This document shows, piece by piece, positions 9,899-18,956 of a stretch of DNA of 64,000 bases; position 1 is the first letter of the stretch; the number at the start of each line of letters is the position of its first letter. Source of the stretch: Vogesella indigofera (GTDB lineage Bacteria > Pseudomonadota > Gammaproteobacteria > Burkholderiales > Chromobacteriaceae). Under the pieces are notes generated by a model. That model did not search any database and was not told the origin of the DNA. It worked only from the letters and a program-made list of their open reading frames with translations. The DNA lies in the NCBI RefSeq assembly GCF_028548395.1, contig NZ_JAQQLA010000004.1:62001-126000 (forward strand), given 5' to 3'. The translations under genes were made by a program, and so were the position numbers.

Positions 9899-11540
9899 AC
9901 ACGCGCTCCTTGAATGGCTCCAGCCCGATACGGCGTACGGTCTCGATAAAGCGTTCGCCAGCCAGGCGTTGCTCGACATACAGGTTCATGATTTTCTCGA
10001 ACGCCAGCGGCACGTCGGCCTGGGCAAACGACGGCCCGATCACCTTGCCGATGGCGGTGTGGTTGCCTTGGCTGCCGCCGAGGGTGATCTGGTACCACTC
10101 TTCGCCATTTTTATCAACGCCAAGAATACCGATGTTGCCGATGTGATGATGGCCACAGGCATTCATGCAGCCGGAGAAGTTGCAGTCGATGTCGCCGAGG
10201 TCGAACAGGTAGTCGAGGTTGTCGAACTTCAACTGGATCGCTTCCGCCACCGGAATGGAACGGGCATTAGCCAGCGAGCAGAAGTCGCCGCCCGGACAGC
10301 AGATGATGTCGGTGAGCAGGCCAACGTTCGGGGTGGCGAAACCGTGCTGGCGTGCCAGCTGCCACACCTCGTACAGGTCGCTTTCCTTCACGTCCGGCAG
10401 GATCAGGTTCTGTTCGTGCGCCACGCGCAGCTCGCCAAAGCCGAAACGGTCGGCCCAGTCGGCGGCGGCGTCCATCTGCTCGGCCGTGATATCACCCGGC
10501 GGCACGCCGGTCTTCTTCAGCGACAGCACCACCGAGCGGTAGCCGGTCTGCTTGTGGCTGCGGGTATTGCGCGCCACCCACTTGGCGAACGCGGCATCGC
10601 TGACCAGCGGCACGGTGAAGGCTTCCGGGTTGGCGGCCAGCTGCTCGTAGGCTGGGTCGGTGAAGAAGCTGGCGTAGTGCGCCACGTCCTCGTCGCGCAA
10701 CGTCGCCGGGCCGTCCTTCAGGTGCGCCCACTCGTCTTCCACCTTGGCGGCGAAGGCTTCCGGCGTCATCGCCTGCACCAGGATCTTGATGCGCGCCTTG
10801 TACTTGTTGTCACGACGGCCGAAGCGGTTGTACACGCGCAGCACGGCATCGAGATAGGTCAGCAGGTGGCGGGTCGGCAGGAACTCGCGGATGGTCTTGC
10901 CCACCAGCGGGGTGCGGCCAAGGCCGCCGCCGACGATGACCTTGAAGCCGACTTCACCGGCGTCGTTCTTCACTACGTGCAGGCCGATGTCGTGCACTTG
11001 GGTGGCGGCACGGTCGTCGGCGCTGCCGGAGACGGCGATCTTGAACTTGCGCGGCAGGTAGGCAAATTCCGGGTGCAGCGTGCTCCACTGGCGGATGATT
11101 TCGCAGTAGGCGCGGCCGTCGAGGTACTCGTCGGCGGCGACACCGGCAAAGGCATCGGTGGTGGTGTTGCGCACACAGTTGCCGGAGGTCTGGATCGCGT
11201 GCATCTCAACCTCGGCCAGCTCGGCAAGGATGTCGGGCACCCGCTCCAGCGCCGGCCAGTTGAACTGGATGTTCTGGCGCGTGGTCAGGTGGCCATAGCC
11301 GCGATCGTAGGTACGGGCGATGTGGGACAGCTTGCGCAGCTGGGTGCTGGACAGGTGGCCATAGGGAATGGCGACGCGCAGCATCGGTGCGTGGCGCTGC
11401 ACATAGAGACCATTCATCAGCCGCAGCGGGCGGAATTCGTCTTCCGACAGCTCGCCGGCCAAGTAGCGGCGGGTCTGGTCGCGGAACTGCTCGACGCGCT
11501 CGCGCACCAGGCGGTGATCCACTTCATCGTACTTGTACAT
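9882..11540 (-). CDS. cysI: Sulfite reductase hemoprotein (nitrite/sulfite reductase family)
   Basis: A siroheme/[4Fe-4S] enzyme reducing sulfite to sulfide with six electrons; 552 aa. Two ferredoxin-like half-repeats are visible (YGHLSSTQLRKLSHIARTYD and FGELRVAHEQNLILPDV). The cluster cysteines are in CCPGGDFCSLANARS (C-x5-C) and CNFSGCMNACGHHHIGN (C-x3-C). Arg/Lys residues for siroheme and sulfite are in TTRQNIQFNW and NCVRNTTTDAFAG. No flavoprotein subunit (cysJ) is nearby, so the electron donor is probably ferredoxin or another protein. It lies downstream of cysH, separated by a repeat hairpin. Confidence 0.93.
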   Translation of the reverse strand: MYKYDEVDHRLVRERVEQFRDQTRRYLAGELSEDEFRPLRLMNGLYVQRHAPMLRVAIPYGHLSSTQLRKLSHIARTYDRGYGHLTTRQNIQFNWPALERVPDILAELAEVEMHAIQTSGNCVRNTTTDAFAGVAADEYLDGRAYCEIIRQWSTLHPEFAYLPRKFKIAVSGSADDRAATQVHDIGLHVVKNDAGEVGFKVIVGGGLGRTPLVGKTIREFLPTRHLLTYLDAVLRVYNRFGRRDNKYKARIKILVQAMTPEAFAAKVEDEWAHLKDGPATLRDEDVAHYASFFTDPAYEQLAANPEAFTVPLVSDAAFAKWVARNTRSHKQTGYRSVVLSLKKTGVPPGDITAEQMDAAADWADRFGFGELRVAHEQNLILPDVKESDLYEVWQLARQHGFATPNVGLLTDIICCPGGDFCSLANARSIPVAEAIQLKFDNLDYLFDLGDIDCNFSGCMNACGHHHIGNIGILGVDKNGEEWYQITLGGSQGNHTAIGKVIGPSFAQADVPLAFEKIMNLYVEQRLAGERFIETVRRIGLEPFKERVYAKSH

Positions 11541-11562
11541 GCTTCTGTTTCCTCAAGCGGTA

Positions 11563-11590
11563 TTGGCCGCACTGGCTGCGGCCAACCTTG
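11563..11590. repeat. Inverted pair of the dispersed repeat
   Basis: TTGGCCGCA and TGCGGCCAACCTTG face each other, ending at the base next to the cysH stop codon, inside the cysH-cysI operon. Confidence 0.8.
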
Positions 11591-12298
11591 TCAGGCATTC
11601 GGGCGTTTCAGCGGACTGGCCTTCACGTGCAGGCCACATTCCTTGGATTCCGGGTTTTCCCACCACCAGCGACCGGCACGGATGTCCTCGCCGACGGAAA
11701 TCGGCCGGGTACAGGGCGCACAGCCGATGGACGGCACATGCTTGTCGTGCAGGCTGTTGTAGGGCACGTCGTTAGCGCGGATATATTCCCACACTTCTTT
11801 TTCGGTCCACTCGATCAGCGGGTTGAACTTCATCAGGCCGTTGTCGGCGTCGAACTCGCGATCGGTGAGATCCTGCCGCGTCGGCGACTGTTCGCGGCGC
11901 AGGCCGGTGATCCACGCCGACAGGCCACCCAGCGCGCGTTTCAGCGGCTCGATCTTGCGGATATGGCAACAGGACTTGCGCAGCTCGACGCTGTTATAAA
12001 AAGCGTTGATGCCGTTCTGGTTGACGTAGGCTTCCAGCGCCGTCGCATCCGGATAGTAAACACGGATCGGATGGCTGGGGTAGCGCTCGCCGACCTGCTG
12101 CATCAGGGTGTAGGTTTCCACCGGCAGGCGCCCGGTATCGAGGCTGAAAATGCCGATCGGCAGGTTGCGGCTGGCGATCAGGTGCATCAGCACCATGTCT
12201 TCGGCACCAAAGCTGTTGGCCAGCGCAACGGGCGCGTGGTCGCGGGCGATGGTATCGAGCAGGGCTTCGGTATGCGCTAGCTTGTCGGCAAGGCTCAT
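11591..12298 (-). CDS. cysH: Adenylylsulfate (APS) reductase, assimilatory
   Basis: Reduces activated sulfate to sulfite with thioredoxin; 235 aa. Besides the P-loop-like NSFGAEDMVL and SLDTGRLPVET motifs, it has the paired cysteines SCCHIRK and GCAPCTR. These bind the [4Fe-4S] cluster and mark the APS- rather than PAPS-using type. The catalytic Cys is in KECGLHVK near the C-terminus. The start MSLADKLAHTEALL fits the family. It heads a cysH-cysI-DUF934 operon divergent from cysB, so CysB control is expected; substrate choice is inferred from the cluster motif. Confidence 0.95.
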   Translation of the reverse strand: MSLADKLAHTEALLDTIARDHAPVALANSFGAEDMVLMHLIASRNLPIGIFSLDTGRLPVETYTLMQQVGERYPSHPIRVYYPDATALEAYVNQNGINAFYNSVELRKSCCHIRKIEPLKRALGGLSAWITGLRREQSPTRQDLTDREFDADNGLMKFNPLIEWTEKEVWEYIRANDVPYNSLHDKHVPSIGCAPCTRPISVGEDIRAGRWWWENPESKECGLHVKASPLKRPNA

Positions 12299-12411
12299 CG
12301 TGGGGCCTCCATGGGCGTTCGGTCTGAAGTCTGCCATGGTAGCGAAAGCCTTTAAAGCCGAAAAGAATATTGTGTTAGTATTTAATTACTTTAGGTTTTA
12401 AGGAGCGCACG
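12299..12411. promoter_or_regulatory. cysH/cysB divergent control region
   Basis: A 113-bp spacer between divergent cysH and cysB. Its cysB-proximal half is markedly AT-rich (about 12356-12400), as expected for promoters and LysR-type sites. AAGGAGCGC is the cysB ribosome site. No consensus -35/-10 pair is clear enough to assign. Confidence 0.45.
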
Positions 12412-13350
12412 ATGAAACTCCAGCAGTTACGCTATCTGGTCGAAGTCGCCAAGCAGGGCCTGAACGTGTCCGAAGCGGCCGAAAAGCTGCACACCTCGCA
12501 GCCGGGCATCTCCAAGCAGATCCGCCTGCTGGAAGACGAACTCGGCATCCAGGTGTTCATCCGCAACGGCAAGCGCGTGGTCGCGGTGTCGGAGCCGGGC
12601 AAGGAAGTGCTGCGCATCTCGGAGCGCATCCTGCGCGAGGCGCAGAACCTCAAGCGCGTCGGCGACGAATTCTCCAAGGAAGCGGAAGGTGCGCTCACCA
12701 TCGCCACCACCCACACCCAGGCCCGCTACGCGCTGCCCAAGGTGATCGCCGAATTCGTGCAGCGCTACCCGAAAGTGCGGCTGTCGATCAAGCAAGGCAG
12801 CCCGACGCAGATCTGCGACATGGTGGTGTCCGGTGAGGCCGACCTCGCCATCGCCACCGAAGGCATCTCGCTATACAAGGAACTGGCGATGCTGCCCTGC
12901 TACGAGTGGAACCGCAGCATCGTGGCGCCGGACGGCCACCCGCTCCTGGCGCTGCAGCGGCCGCTGACGCTGGACGACATCGTCGCCCACCCGATCATCA
13001 CCTACGACTTCGCCTTTGCCGGACGCTCCAAGATCAACCAGGCTTTCACCAGCATCGGCAAGACGCCGAACGTGGTGCTGACCGCGATCGACACCGACGT
13101 GATCAAGACCTACGTCAAGCTCGGCCTCGGCATCGGCATCATCGCCAGCATGGCGTTCGAGACCGAGCGCGACATCGGGCTGCAGGCGCGCGACGCCAGC
13201 CACCTGTTCGACGCCTCGGTGACCAAGATCGGACTGCGCAAGGACGCCTACCTGCGCGGCTACGCCTACACCTTCATCGAGCTGTTCGCGCCGCACCTGC
13301 ACCGCAAGGAAGTGGACGCCGCACTGCACCACGGTGACGACGAGGAATAA
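12412..13350 (+). CDS. cysB: LysR-type regulator of cysteine biosynthesis
   Basis: A 312-aa LysR-family regulator. The N-terminal winged HTH (about 1-60) includes NVSEAAEKLHTSQPGISKQI. The effector domain carries CysB/Cbl features: ATTHTQARYALP, the SPTQICDMVVSGEADLAIATE segment and LGLGIGIIASMAF. It is divergent from the cysH operon, which it most likely activates when sulfur is limiting, with acetylserine as inducer in known relatives. AAGGAG lies six bases before the ATG. A bidirectional terminator follows. Assignment to CysB rather than Cbl rests on context. Confidence 0.92.
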   Translation: MKLQQLRYLVEVAKQGLNVSEAAEKLHTSQPGISKQIRLLEDELGIQVFIRNGKRVVAVSEPGKEVLRISERILREAQNLKRVGDEFSKEAEGALTIATTHTQARYALPKVIAEFVQRYPKVRLSIKQGSPTQICDMVVSGEADLAIATEGISLYKELAMLPCYEWNRSIVAPDGHPLLALQRPLTLDDIVAHPIITYDFAFAGRSKINQAFTSIGKTPNVVLTAIDTDVIKTYVKLGLGIGIIASMAFETERDIGLQARDASHLFDASVTKIGLRKDAYLRGYAYTFIELFAPHLHRKEVDAALHHGDDEE

Positions 13351-13370
13351 GCCGCCCGCGGCCATGGCCA

Positions 13371-13384
13371 AAGGTTGGCCGCAA
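13371..13384. repeat. Single copy of the dispersed repeat
   Basis: AAGGTTGGCCGCAA, 20 bp beyond the cysB stop, directly before the shared terminator. Confidence 0.85.
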
Positions 13385-13386
13385 TG

Positions 13387-13415
13387 AAAAAGGCACCCTG
13401 ACGGGTGCCTTTTTT
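13387..13415. terminator. Bidirectional terminator between cysB and the aminotransferase
   Basis: AAAAAGGCACCC and GGGTGCCTTTTT pair perfectly over TGAC, with A- and T-runs on the two sides. It serves two convergent genes. Confidence 0.85.
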
Positions 13416-13444
13416 GCGGGCCGCCGTGGCGGCGAGGCTAGTGC

Positions 13445-14596
13445 TTACTGCGTGTCGCGGATCAGCTTGGCGAGACGGGCGACGCCTTCCTCGATGCGAT
13501 CCGGCGTGGCGTGGCTGAAGTTCAGCCGCAGCCGGCCGATGCCGTCGGCCTGGTTGGCGTAGAACGGCTCGCCGGGCATGAACGCCACGTTGTGCTCGCC
13601 CAGCGCCACCTTCAGCAGCTCGCGGGTGTCGCGCGTGGTTTTCAGCTTCAGCCAGAAGAACAGGCCACCCTGCGGCACCTGCCAGTCGGCGAGATCGGCA
13701 AAGTGTTTCTCCAGCGCAGCCTGCATCGCGTCGCGGCCAACCTTGTACTTGGCCTGCAGCCCGGCCAGATGCGCCGGGTAGTTGCCACTCTTCAGCCATT
13801 CGCTGATGAACCACTGGCCCAGACGGTTGGAGTGCAGATCCACCGCCTGCTTCAGCTTCAGCAGGTAGGGCATCAGATCCGGCGAGGCGATCAGGTAGCC
13901 GATGCGCAAGCCCGGTGCCAGCGTCTTGGAGAAGGAGCCGCAGTAGATCCACGACGCCGACTTCAGGTGGGTGACCAGCGGTGCCGGAGCGTCGCCGTCG
14001 TAGGACAGCGCGCGGTACGGGTCATCCTCGATCAGCACGGTGCCGGCGGCATCGATGACCTCGGCCAGCGCCTGGCGCGTGTCCACGCTGTAACAGGCGC
14101 CGGACGGGTTCTGGAAGGTCGGGATCAGGTAGGCAAGGCGGGCCTTGCTGCTGTCCAGTGCCGCGGCCAGCGTGGCCGCCGGCAGCTGGCCGTCTACTTG
14201 CTGCACGGTGGTGATGTCGGCACCGAATAGCTTGAATACCTGCAGTGCCGCGAGATAGGTCGGGCCTTCGGTGATGATCGGTGTACCCGGATCGATGAAC
14301 AGCTTGGCGGCCAGGTCCAGCGCCTGCTGCGAGCCGGACAGCACCAGCACCTGCGACGGGTCGCACTGCAGGCCGATACGGGCCGCTTCACGGGTGATCT
14401 GCTCGCGCAGTTCCGGTTCGCCCTCGCTGGTGCCGTACTGCGCCAGTGCTGGCGGTACGCCCTTGAAATCCAGTGCCGGCAGGCAATCCGCGGCCGGCAG
14501 GCCGCCGGCAAACGAGATCACTTCCGGGCGTTGTGCCGCAGCCAGGATCTCGCGGATCAGTGAACCGGACAGGCGTTCGACGCGCTCTGAAAACAT
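13445..14596 (-). CDS. PLP-dependent aminotransferase (class I/II)
   Basis: A fold-type I aminotransferase of 383 aa, close to LysN / 2-aminoadipate and MocR-type aminotransferase domains but without a DNA-binding domain. Visible signatures are VISFAGGLPAADCLP, LVLSGSQQALDLAA, TFQNPSGACYS (Asn for PLP), IEDDPYRALSYDG, and GSFSKTLAPGLRIGY with the Schiff-base lysine. The substrate cannot be fixed; aromatic, branched-chain or 2-aminoadipate are all possible. It is divergent from a MarR gene, and an operator-like palindrome lies between them. Confidence 0.88.
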   Translation of the reverse strand: MFSERVERLSGSLIREILAAAQRPEVISFAGGLPAADCLPALDFKGVPPALAQYGTSEGEPELREQITREAARIGLQCDPSQVLVLSGSQQALDLAAKLFIDPGTPIITEGPTYLAALQVFKLFGADITTVQQVDGQLPAATLAAALDSSKARLAYLIPTFQNPSGACYSVDTRQALAEVIDAAGTVLIEDDPYRALSYDGDAPAPLVTHLKSASWIYCGSFSKTLAPGLRIGYLIASPDLMPYLLKLKQAVDLHSNRLGQWFISEWLKSGNYPAHLAGLQAKYKVGRDAMQAALEKHFADLADWQVPQGGLFFWLKLKTTRDTRELLKVALGEHNVAFMPGEPFYANQADGIGRLRLNFSHATPDRIEEGVARLAKLIRDTQ

Positions 14597-14628
14597 GTTA
14601 CTCTCCTCTGGAAGACAGGTTTTTATTA

Positions 14629-14643
14629 GTCAAATTGTTTGAC
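14629..14643. promoter_or_regulatory. Candidate MarR operator
   Basis: GTCAAATTGTTTGAC is a 6+6 inverted repeat around TTG in the 61-bp gap between the divergent aminotransferase and MarR genes. MarR proteins usually bind such palindromes in their own promoters; binding here is inference. Confidence 0.5.
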
Positions 14644-14657
14644 CAACTTAACGCTTA

Positions 14658-15131
14658 ATGACCTTTACGTCAACCATGATTTCCTTGCCAGATTCCTTTG
14701 TTTTGCGCGACGCCATGAAGGCGTTTTTTCATGCCTACCAGGCCTTTACCGACAAGCCGGACGAAATGCTGGCGCGGCGCGGCCTGGCGCGGGTGCATCA
14801 CCGCATCCTGTTCTTCGTGGCACTGTATCCCGCGCTGTCGATCAAGGACCTGCTGGCCTGTCTCGACGTCACCAAACAGGCGATCAACATCCCGCTACGG
14901 CAGCTGATCGAGATGGGGCTGATCGCCACCGACACCGCCAGCCACGACAAGCGGGTGAAGGAGCTGCGCCTGACCGAGGAAGGCCGCAAGCTGGAAGAGG
15001 CACTGCACCGCGAACAGGCGCGCCTGCTGATGCAGGCATTCGCCGAGGCCGGCCAGGATGCCACCGAAGGCTGGCTCAAGGTCAACCAGGCGATGAGCCT
15101 GCTCAGCAAGTCCGACATCCCGCGCAGCTGA
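14658..15131 (+). CDS. MarR-family transcriptional regulator
   Basis: 157 aa. The winged HTH is visible as ALSIKDLLACLDVTKQAINIPLRQLIEMGLI, followed by the wing TASHDKRVKELRLTEEGRKL, which matches MarR. An internal ATG at 14676 (MISLPDSF) is an alternative start; neither start has a clear ribosome site. It is divergent from the aminotransferase gene, which it probably controls together with itself. Its ligand is unknown. Confidence 0.88.
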   Translation: MTFTSTMISLPDSFVLRDAMKAFFHAYQAFTDKPDEMLARRGLARVHHRILFFVALYPALSIKDLLACLDVTKQAINIPLRQLIEMGLIATDTASHDKRVKELRLTEEGRKLEEALHREQARLLMQAFAEAGQDATEGWLKVNQAMSLLSKSDIPRS

Positions 15132-15138
15132 CACGCCA

Positions 15139-15158
15139 TGCGGCCAACGTTGGCCGCA
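15139..15158. repeat. 20-bp palindromic copy of the dispersed repeat
   Basis: TGCGGCCAACGTTGGCCGCA again, 8 bp after the MarR stop and between convergent genes. Confidence 0.85.
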
Positions 15159-15177
15159 AGCACCCTCTCCCCGCCCC

Positions 15178-15735
<558 letters not shown>

Positions 15736-15756
15736 GATGGAGATCCCGGAATAAAA

Positions 15757-15784
15757 AACGCCCCCAGCCGGAGCAGGAGGCGTT
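15757..15784 (-). terminator. Intrinsic terminator of rluB
   Basis: AACGCC(C)CC pairs with GGAGGCGTT with one mismatch. Six A residues on the left of the plus strand supply the U-tract for minus-strand transcription from rluB. Confidence 0.65.
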
Positions 15785-15801
15785 GATGGTCGGCAACAGG
15801 T

Positions 15802-17229
15802 TTACTTGGCCGCGTCGCCGCCGCGTACCTTGACCTGGCCGGTGGAGGTCAGCCCGGCCCACTTCATCACCGCCGCCACTTCGGCTTCGTTCAGCTCGTA
15901 ATACTGACCGCGCTTGAGGCGCGGTGGCAAGCCGATATTGCCGAAACGGACACGGATCAGGCGGCTGACGGTAATGCCGAAGTGCTCGAACATGCGGCGC
16001 ACTTCGCGGTTACGGCCTTCGCGGATCACTACCTTGTACCAGCGGTTGGCACCCTCGTCGGCGCCGCCCTGCTCGCTGATGCGCTGGAAGTGGGCGGTGC
16101 CGTCTTCCAGTTCGATGCCGGCAGTCATTTCCTTCATCTGCTCGCGGGTCAGCTCGCCCAGCACCCGTACCGCGTACTCGCGGTCGAATTCGAAGCTCGG
16201 GTGCATCATGCGGTTGGCCAGCTCGCCGCTGGTGGTCACCAGCAGCAGGCCGGAGGTGTTGACGTCGAGACGGCCGATCGCCACCCAGCGGCTGGACTTG
16301 GCCTGCGGCAGGCGGTCGAACACGGTGATGCGGCCACCCGGGTCGTCACGCGACACGATCTCGCCTTCCTGCTTGTGGTACATGATCACGCGCGGCAGGC
16401 GGTCGGCCCACTTCAGCTTGATCGGGTTGCCCTTGGCGGTCACGCGGTCCTGCGGACCGACCTTGTCGCCCAGCTCCGCCTTCTTGCCGTTGACGGTGAT
16501 GAAGCCGGCCTCGATCCACTCTTCCATCTCGCGACGCGAGCCAACGCCGGAGGCGGCCAGCGCCTTCTGCAGCCGCACCGGCTCGATATTGCTGTAGTCG
16601 ACGCGGGTTTCGCGCAGGCGGGCGGAACGCTCGGCGATTTCCTGCTTCGGCGCACGCAGCGCCAGTTTCTTGGCACGCGGTACCTTCACCGCCGGCGCCT
16701 CGCGGCGCGCCTTGCCGAATTCGTTGCTGCCACGGCCGTCCGGCGACGGTGCGCCGCCCGGAACCGCGAAATTCTTGTTGCCGAACTGGCGCTCGTGCTT
16801 GAACGCGGCTTCACCACGGCCGGCATTGCGGCGGTCGTCCTGGTGGAAGGCCTGGCCATCGCGGCGGGTGGCCGGACGGGTATCCGGGTCCAGCGGCTTG
16901 CCGTCACGGCGGCTGGTGGCGGGTGCACGGCGGCTATCGGGCGCGCTCGCGTCGCGGCGGCTCTGCGCGGCCGGGGCCACGTTGCGGGCATCGGCGGGGT
17001 AGGTGCTGCCGTCACGACGGGTTTTCATCACGGTTTTCGGCAGCGGCTTGCCGCTTGGTGCCGCAGCAGGCGTGCTGCGCGGGTTGAAGCTGGCCGGGGC
17101 CTTGGGCTGCAGCGGTTTGCCGCCGAAGGTCGGACGATCGCTGGACGGGTTGCGGGATTGGCCGGATTCCTGGCCACGGACGCGGGCGACGGGTTGGCGC
17201 GCGTGATTGCGTTGTCCTTTAGACATCAT
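15802..17229 (-). CDS. rluB: 23S rRNA pseudouridine synthase RluB with long N-terminal extension
   Basis: The C-terminal ~250 residues are a classic RluB: an S4 RNA-binding domain ([25 protein letters not shown]), then the synthase domain with the catalytic Asp in [19 protein letters not shown] and the [13 protein letters not shown] motif. It would modify U2605 of 23S rRNA (E. coli numbering). The first ~210 residues are low complexity, rich in Arg, Pro, Ala and Gly, with recurring RRDG units (TRRDGS, SRRDAS, SRRDGK, TRRDGQ). Such tails probably bind RNA. The start overlaps the scpB stop as ATGA. Confidence 0.93.
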   Translation of the reverse strand: MMSKGQRNHARQPVARVRGQESGQSRNPSSDRPTFGGKPLQPKAPASFNPRSTPAAAPSGKPLPKTVMKTRRDGSTYPADARNVAPAAQSRRDASAPDSRRAPATSRRDGKPLDPDTRPATRRDGQAFHQDDRRNAGRGEAAFKHERQFGNKNFAVPGGAPSPDGRGSNEFGKARREAPAVKVPRAKKLALRAPKQEIAERSARLRETRVDYSNIEPVRLQKALAASGVGSRREMEEWIEAGFITVNGKKAELGDKVGPQDRVTAKGNPIKLKWADRLPRVIMYHKQEGEIVSRDDPGGRITVFDRLPQAKSSRWVAIGRLDVNTSGLLLVTTSGELANRMMHPSFEFDREYAVRVLGELTREQMKEMTAGIELEDGTAHFQRISEQGGADEGANRWYKVVIREGRNREVRRMFEHFGITVSRLIRVRFGNIGLPPRLKRGQYYELNEAEVAAVMKWAGLTSTGQVKVRGGDAAK

Positions 17230-17849
17230 GATTCCTGTTCAGTATTTTGGGGCGCCTCATCAGCGAGGGGCACTTCACCGTCCTCATCCACGTTGGCCGC
17301 AAGTTGCTCCGGCAACACCAGCGTGCCCAGCTCCGCCAGCGGCGGCAGGTCGCGCAGGGTGTTGAAACCCAGATCATCGAGAAACTTGTGGGTGCTGGCG
17401 TACAGCCCAGGCCGGCCGGGCACGTCTTTATGCCCGATCACTTCGATCCAGCCCCGTTCCAGCAGGGTCTGCATCACACTGGTCGACACCGACACGCCGC
17501 GGATGGATTCGATATCCCCGCGGGTGACCGGCTGTTTATAGGCAATGATGGCCAGTGTTTCCATCACGGCACGCGAATAACGCGGCGGTTTTTCCGGCGT
17601 CAGTCGCGCAAGGTAGGGGGTGAACTCGGCGCGCGCCCGAAAGCGCCAGCCGGAGGCGAGCTTGACCAGCTCCACACCCCTGCCCTTCCAGTTCTGCCGG
17701 ATCTCGTCGAGGATGTCATTGATCAGCGCCGCCTTCACATCTTCGGTGAACAGCTTTTTCAGCTGGCCGACGGTAAGCGGCTCCTGCGCGGTCAACAGCG
17801 CGGTTTCCAGCACGATCTTGAGGTAATTAAGGTCGGTAATGGTCGACAT
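17226..17849 (-). CDS. scpB: Segregation and condensation protein B
   Basis: The ScpB subunit of the SMC-ScpAB condensin, which organises and segregates the chromosome. The two winged-helix domains are visible, with [35 protein letters not shown] and [20 protein letters not shown] as signatures. It is followed by rluB with a 4-bp overlap, a common pairing. The usual partner scpA is about 2 kb upstream on the same strand, with ynfA and a transferred-looking patch between. A copy of the dispersed repeat lies in the coding sequence (17291-17305). Confidence 0.96.
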   Translation of the reverse strand: MSTITDLNYLKIVLETALLTAQEPLTVGQLKKLFTEDVKAALINDILDEIRQNWKGRGVELVKLASGWRFRARAEFTPYLARLTPEKPPRYSRAVMETLAIIAYKQPVTRGDIESIRGVSVSTSVMQTLLERGWIEVIGHKDVPGRPGLYASTHKFLDDLGFNTLRDLPPLAELGTLVLPEQLAANVDEDGEVPLADEAPQNTEQES

Positions 17850-17926
17850 GACAGCCCCGAAACAACGGGCACAACAGAACGGAAGGTGCGGATTTTACAC
17901 GATTTTTTGCCCGCGAGCGGAATAAA

Positions 17927-18247
17927 TCATGAGCGCGGCGCCAGCATGATCACCGCCATGCCGGCGAGACACAGCCCGACCCCAGCCACATCCCACAAGG
18001 TTGGCCGCACGCCATCCACCGCCCACAGCCACCCCAGCGCCACGCTGACGTAAACACCACCGTAGGCAGCGTAGATGCGCCCCGACGCGTCCGGATGCAA
18101 GGTCAGCAACCAGGCGAACAGCGCGAGGCTCATCGCCGCCGGCAGCAGCAGCCACGGCGAGCCGCCTTTTTTCAGCCACAGCCACGGCAGATAGCAGCCG
18201 ACGATCTCGGCCAGCGCCGTCAGCACGAACAGGCCGAAGGTGTGCAT
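17927..18247 (-). CDS. YnfA/UPF0060 small membrane protein
   Basis: A 106-aa inner-membrane protein with four hydrophobic helices, of the UPF0060 (YnfA) family, related to small multidrug resistance transporters. Signatures are [20 protein letters not shown] and [31 protein letters not shown]. Transport function is inferred from the family; substrates are not certain. It sits between scpB and scpA. A dispersed-repeat copy (17997-18011) falls in its coding sequence. Confidence 0.9.
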   Translation of the reverse strand: MHTFGLFVLTALAEIVGCYLPWLWLKKGGSPWLLLPAAMSLALFAWLLTLHPDASGRIYAAYGGVYVSVALGWLWAVDGVRPTLWDVAGVGLCLAGMAVIMLAPRS

Positions 18248-18645
18248 GGGGTGTCCTTTACTGATGTCGTGTTGATTGCAGGAGCGATGGCAAGCCGTTG
18301 CTACGGCCGGTATGGCGCTGCGCTTGCGGCCAACCTTGTTTGCCTGCGACGTCGCTTGCGATGGGGCGGCATGATGCCACAACGTGACGGAAACTGGCGC
18401 GTGATGCGCGGCTCCTGCTACAGGGTTGACCGCATCCTTGATGCCAAACAAACGACCAGAAAAATCAAATTGCCCACATGGCATTTTTTACTATCATCAA
18501 AAGCTCATTCACCGAAGGAAGGGCTATACCGCAATCTGTTGATGTTGCATGGCAATTCACATGACAGACCCGCATTGGGCACTCCGCCCAACCAGTTATA
18601 CGCCCTTGGTGCGTGTTTATCTCACTTCAGCCTCAAGGAGCAGCA
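18248..18645. other. Gene-free stretch upstream of ynfA
   Basis: About 400 bp without a supportable gene. It holds one dispersed-repeat copy (18324-18338, TTGCGGCCAACCTTG), and from about 18440 the sequence turns AT-rich. The first copy of a 75-bp imperfect repeat lies at 18529-18603, containing the hairpin TTGGGC/GCCCAA. CAAGGAG at about 18633 is the ribosome site of the following gene remnant. Confidence 0.6.
18529..18603 (+). repeat. 75-bp imperfect direct repeat, copy A
   Basis: Begins CCGCAATCTGTTGATGTTGC and ends near ACGCC. It matches copy B at 19447-19522 over its whole length with scattered differences. Both copies lie directly upstream of toxin/immunity-type genes. Confidence 0.65.
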
Positions 18646-18745
18646 ATGGAACGTTATGCAAATCGTGGTGGTTATTCTGGAGTTACTGGTTATGAACTTG
18701 GCCAAGGGTAGATTCAGTGACGGCTCGCTGATATGGTTAAAATGA
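18646..18745 (+). pseudogene. Remnant of a KTSC-like small protein
   Basis: ATG at 18646 opens MERYANRGGYSGVTGYELGQG and stops at 18709. In another frame the sequence goes straight on as RFSDGSLIWLK to 18745. Together they resemble the start of short proteins with a 'YxIG...F.DG..Y' pattern (KTSC-like), which are normally about 60-70 aa. A deletion plus frameshift and an early stop have broken it. CAAGGAG before the ATG shows it was once translated. Confidence 0.5.
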
Positions 18746-18942
18746 AGCCTAAAACACCTGTGCAAGGTGGAGGGGAGATGAGAAATCGCTTCAAGGACCA
18801 AGATGGTAATATCTACAAGTGGGATAGCCAGCATGGAGCATTAGAAATGCATAATAACCGAGGTCGACATATGGGTGAGTTTGATCCTAAAACTTGAGAG
18901 CAAACAAAGCCAACGGCTCCTAAAGGTCACGTGTATCCATAG
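18733..18942 (+). pseudogene. Colicin-E3-type 16S rRNase domain, broken by a stop codon
   Basis: The reading frame from ATG 18733 (or 18742) gives RNRFKDQDGNIYKWDSQHGA, then LEMHNNRGRHMGEFDPKT, a TGA at 18895, and EQTKPTAPKGHVYP to TAG at 18940. This matches the C-terminal RNase domain of colicin E3/cloacin, which cuts 16S rRNA at the decoding site. The E3 active-site Asp and His (in WDSQH) and Glu (in ALE) are present. The TGA stands where relatives have a Gly codon (GGA), and the catalytic Arg near the end is also missing. Only about 55 residues remain, with no secretion or receptor domain, so this is an orphan toxin tip next to its immunity gene. Confidence 0.7.
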
Positions 18943-18956
18943 ATTGAGAGGTGATT

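Noticed and set aside
18529..18603. Copy A of the 75-bp repeat as an attC site
   Set aside because: It has a central TTGGGC/GCCCAA hairpin and GTTATAC at the right, but no matching left box, and copy B lacks the hairpin.
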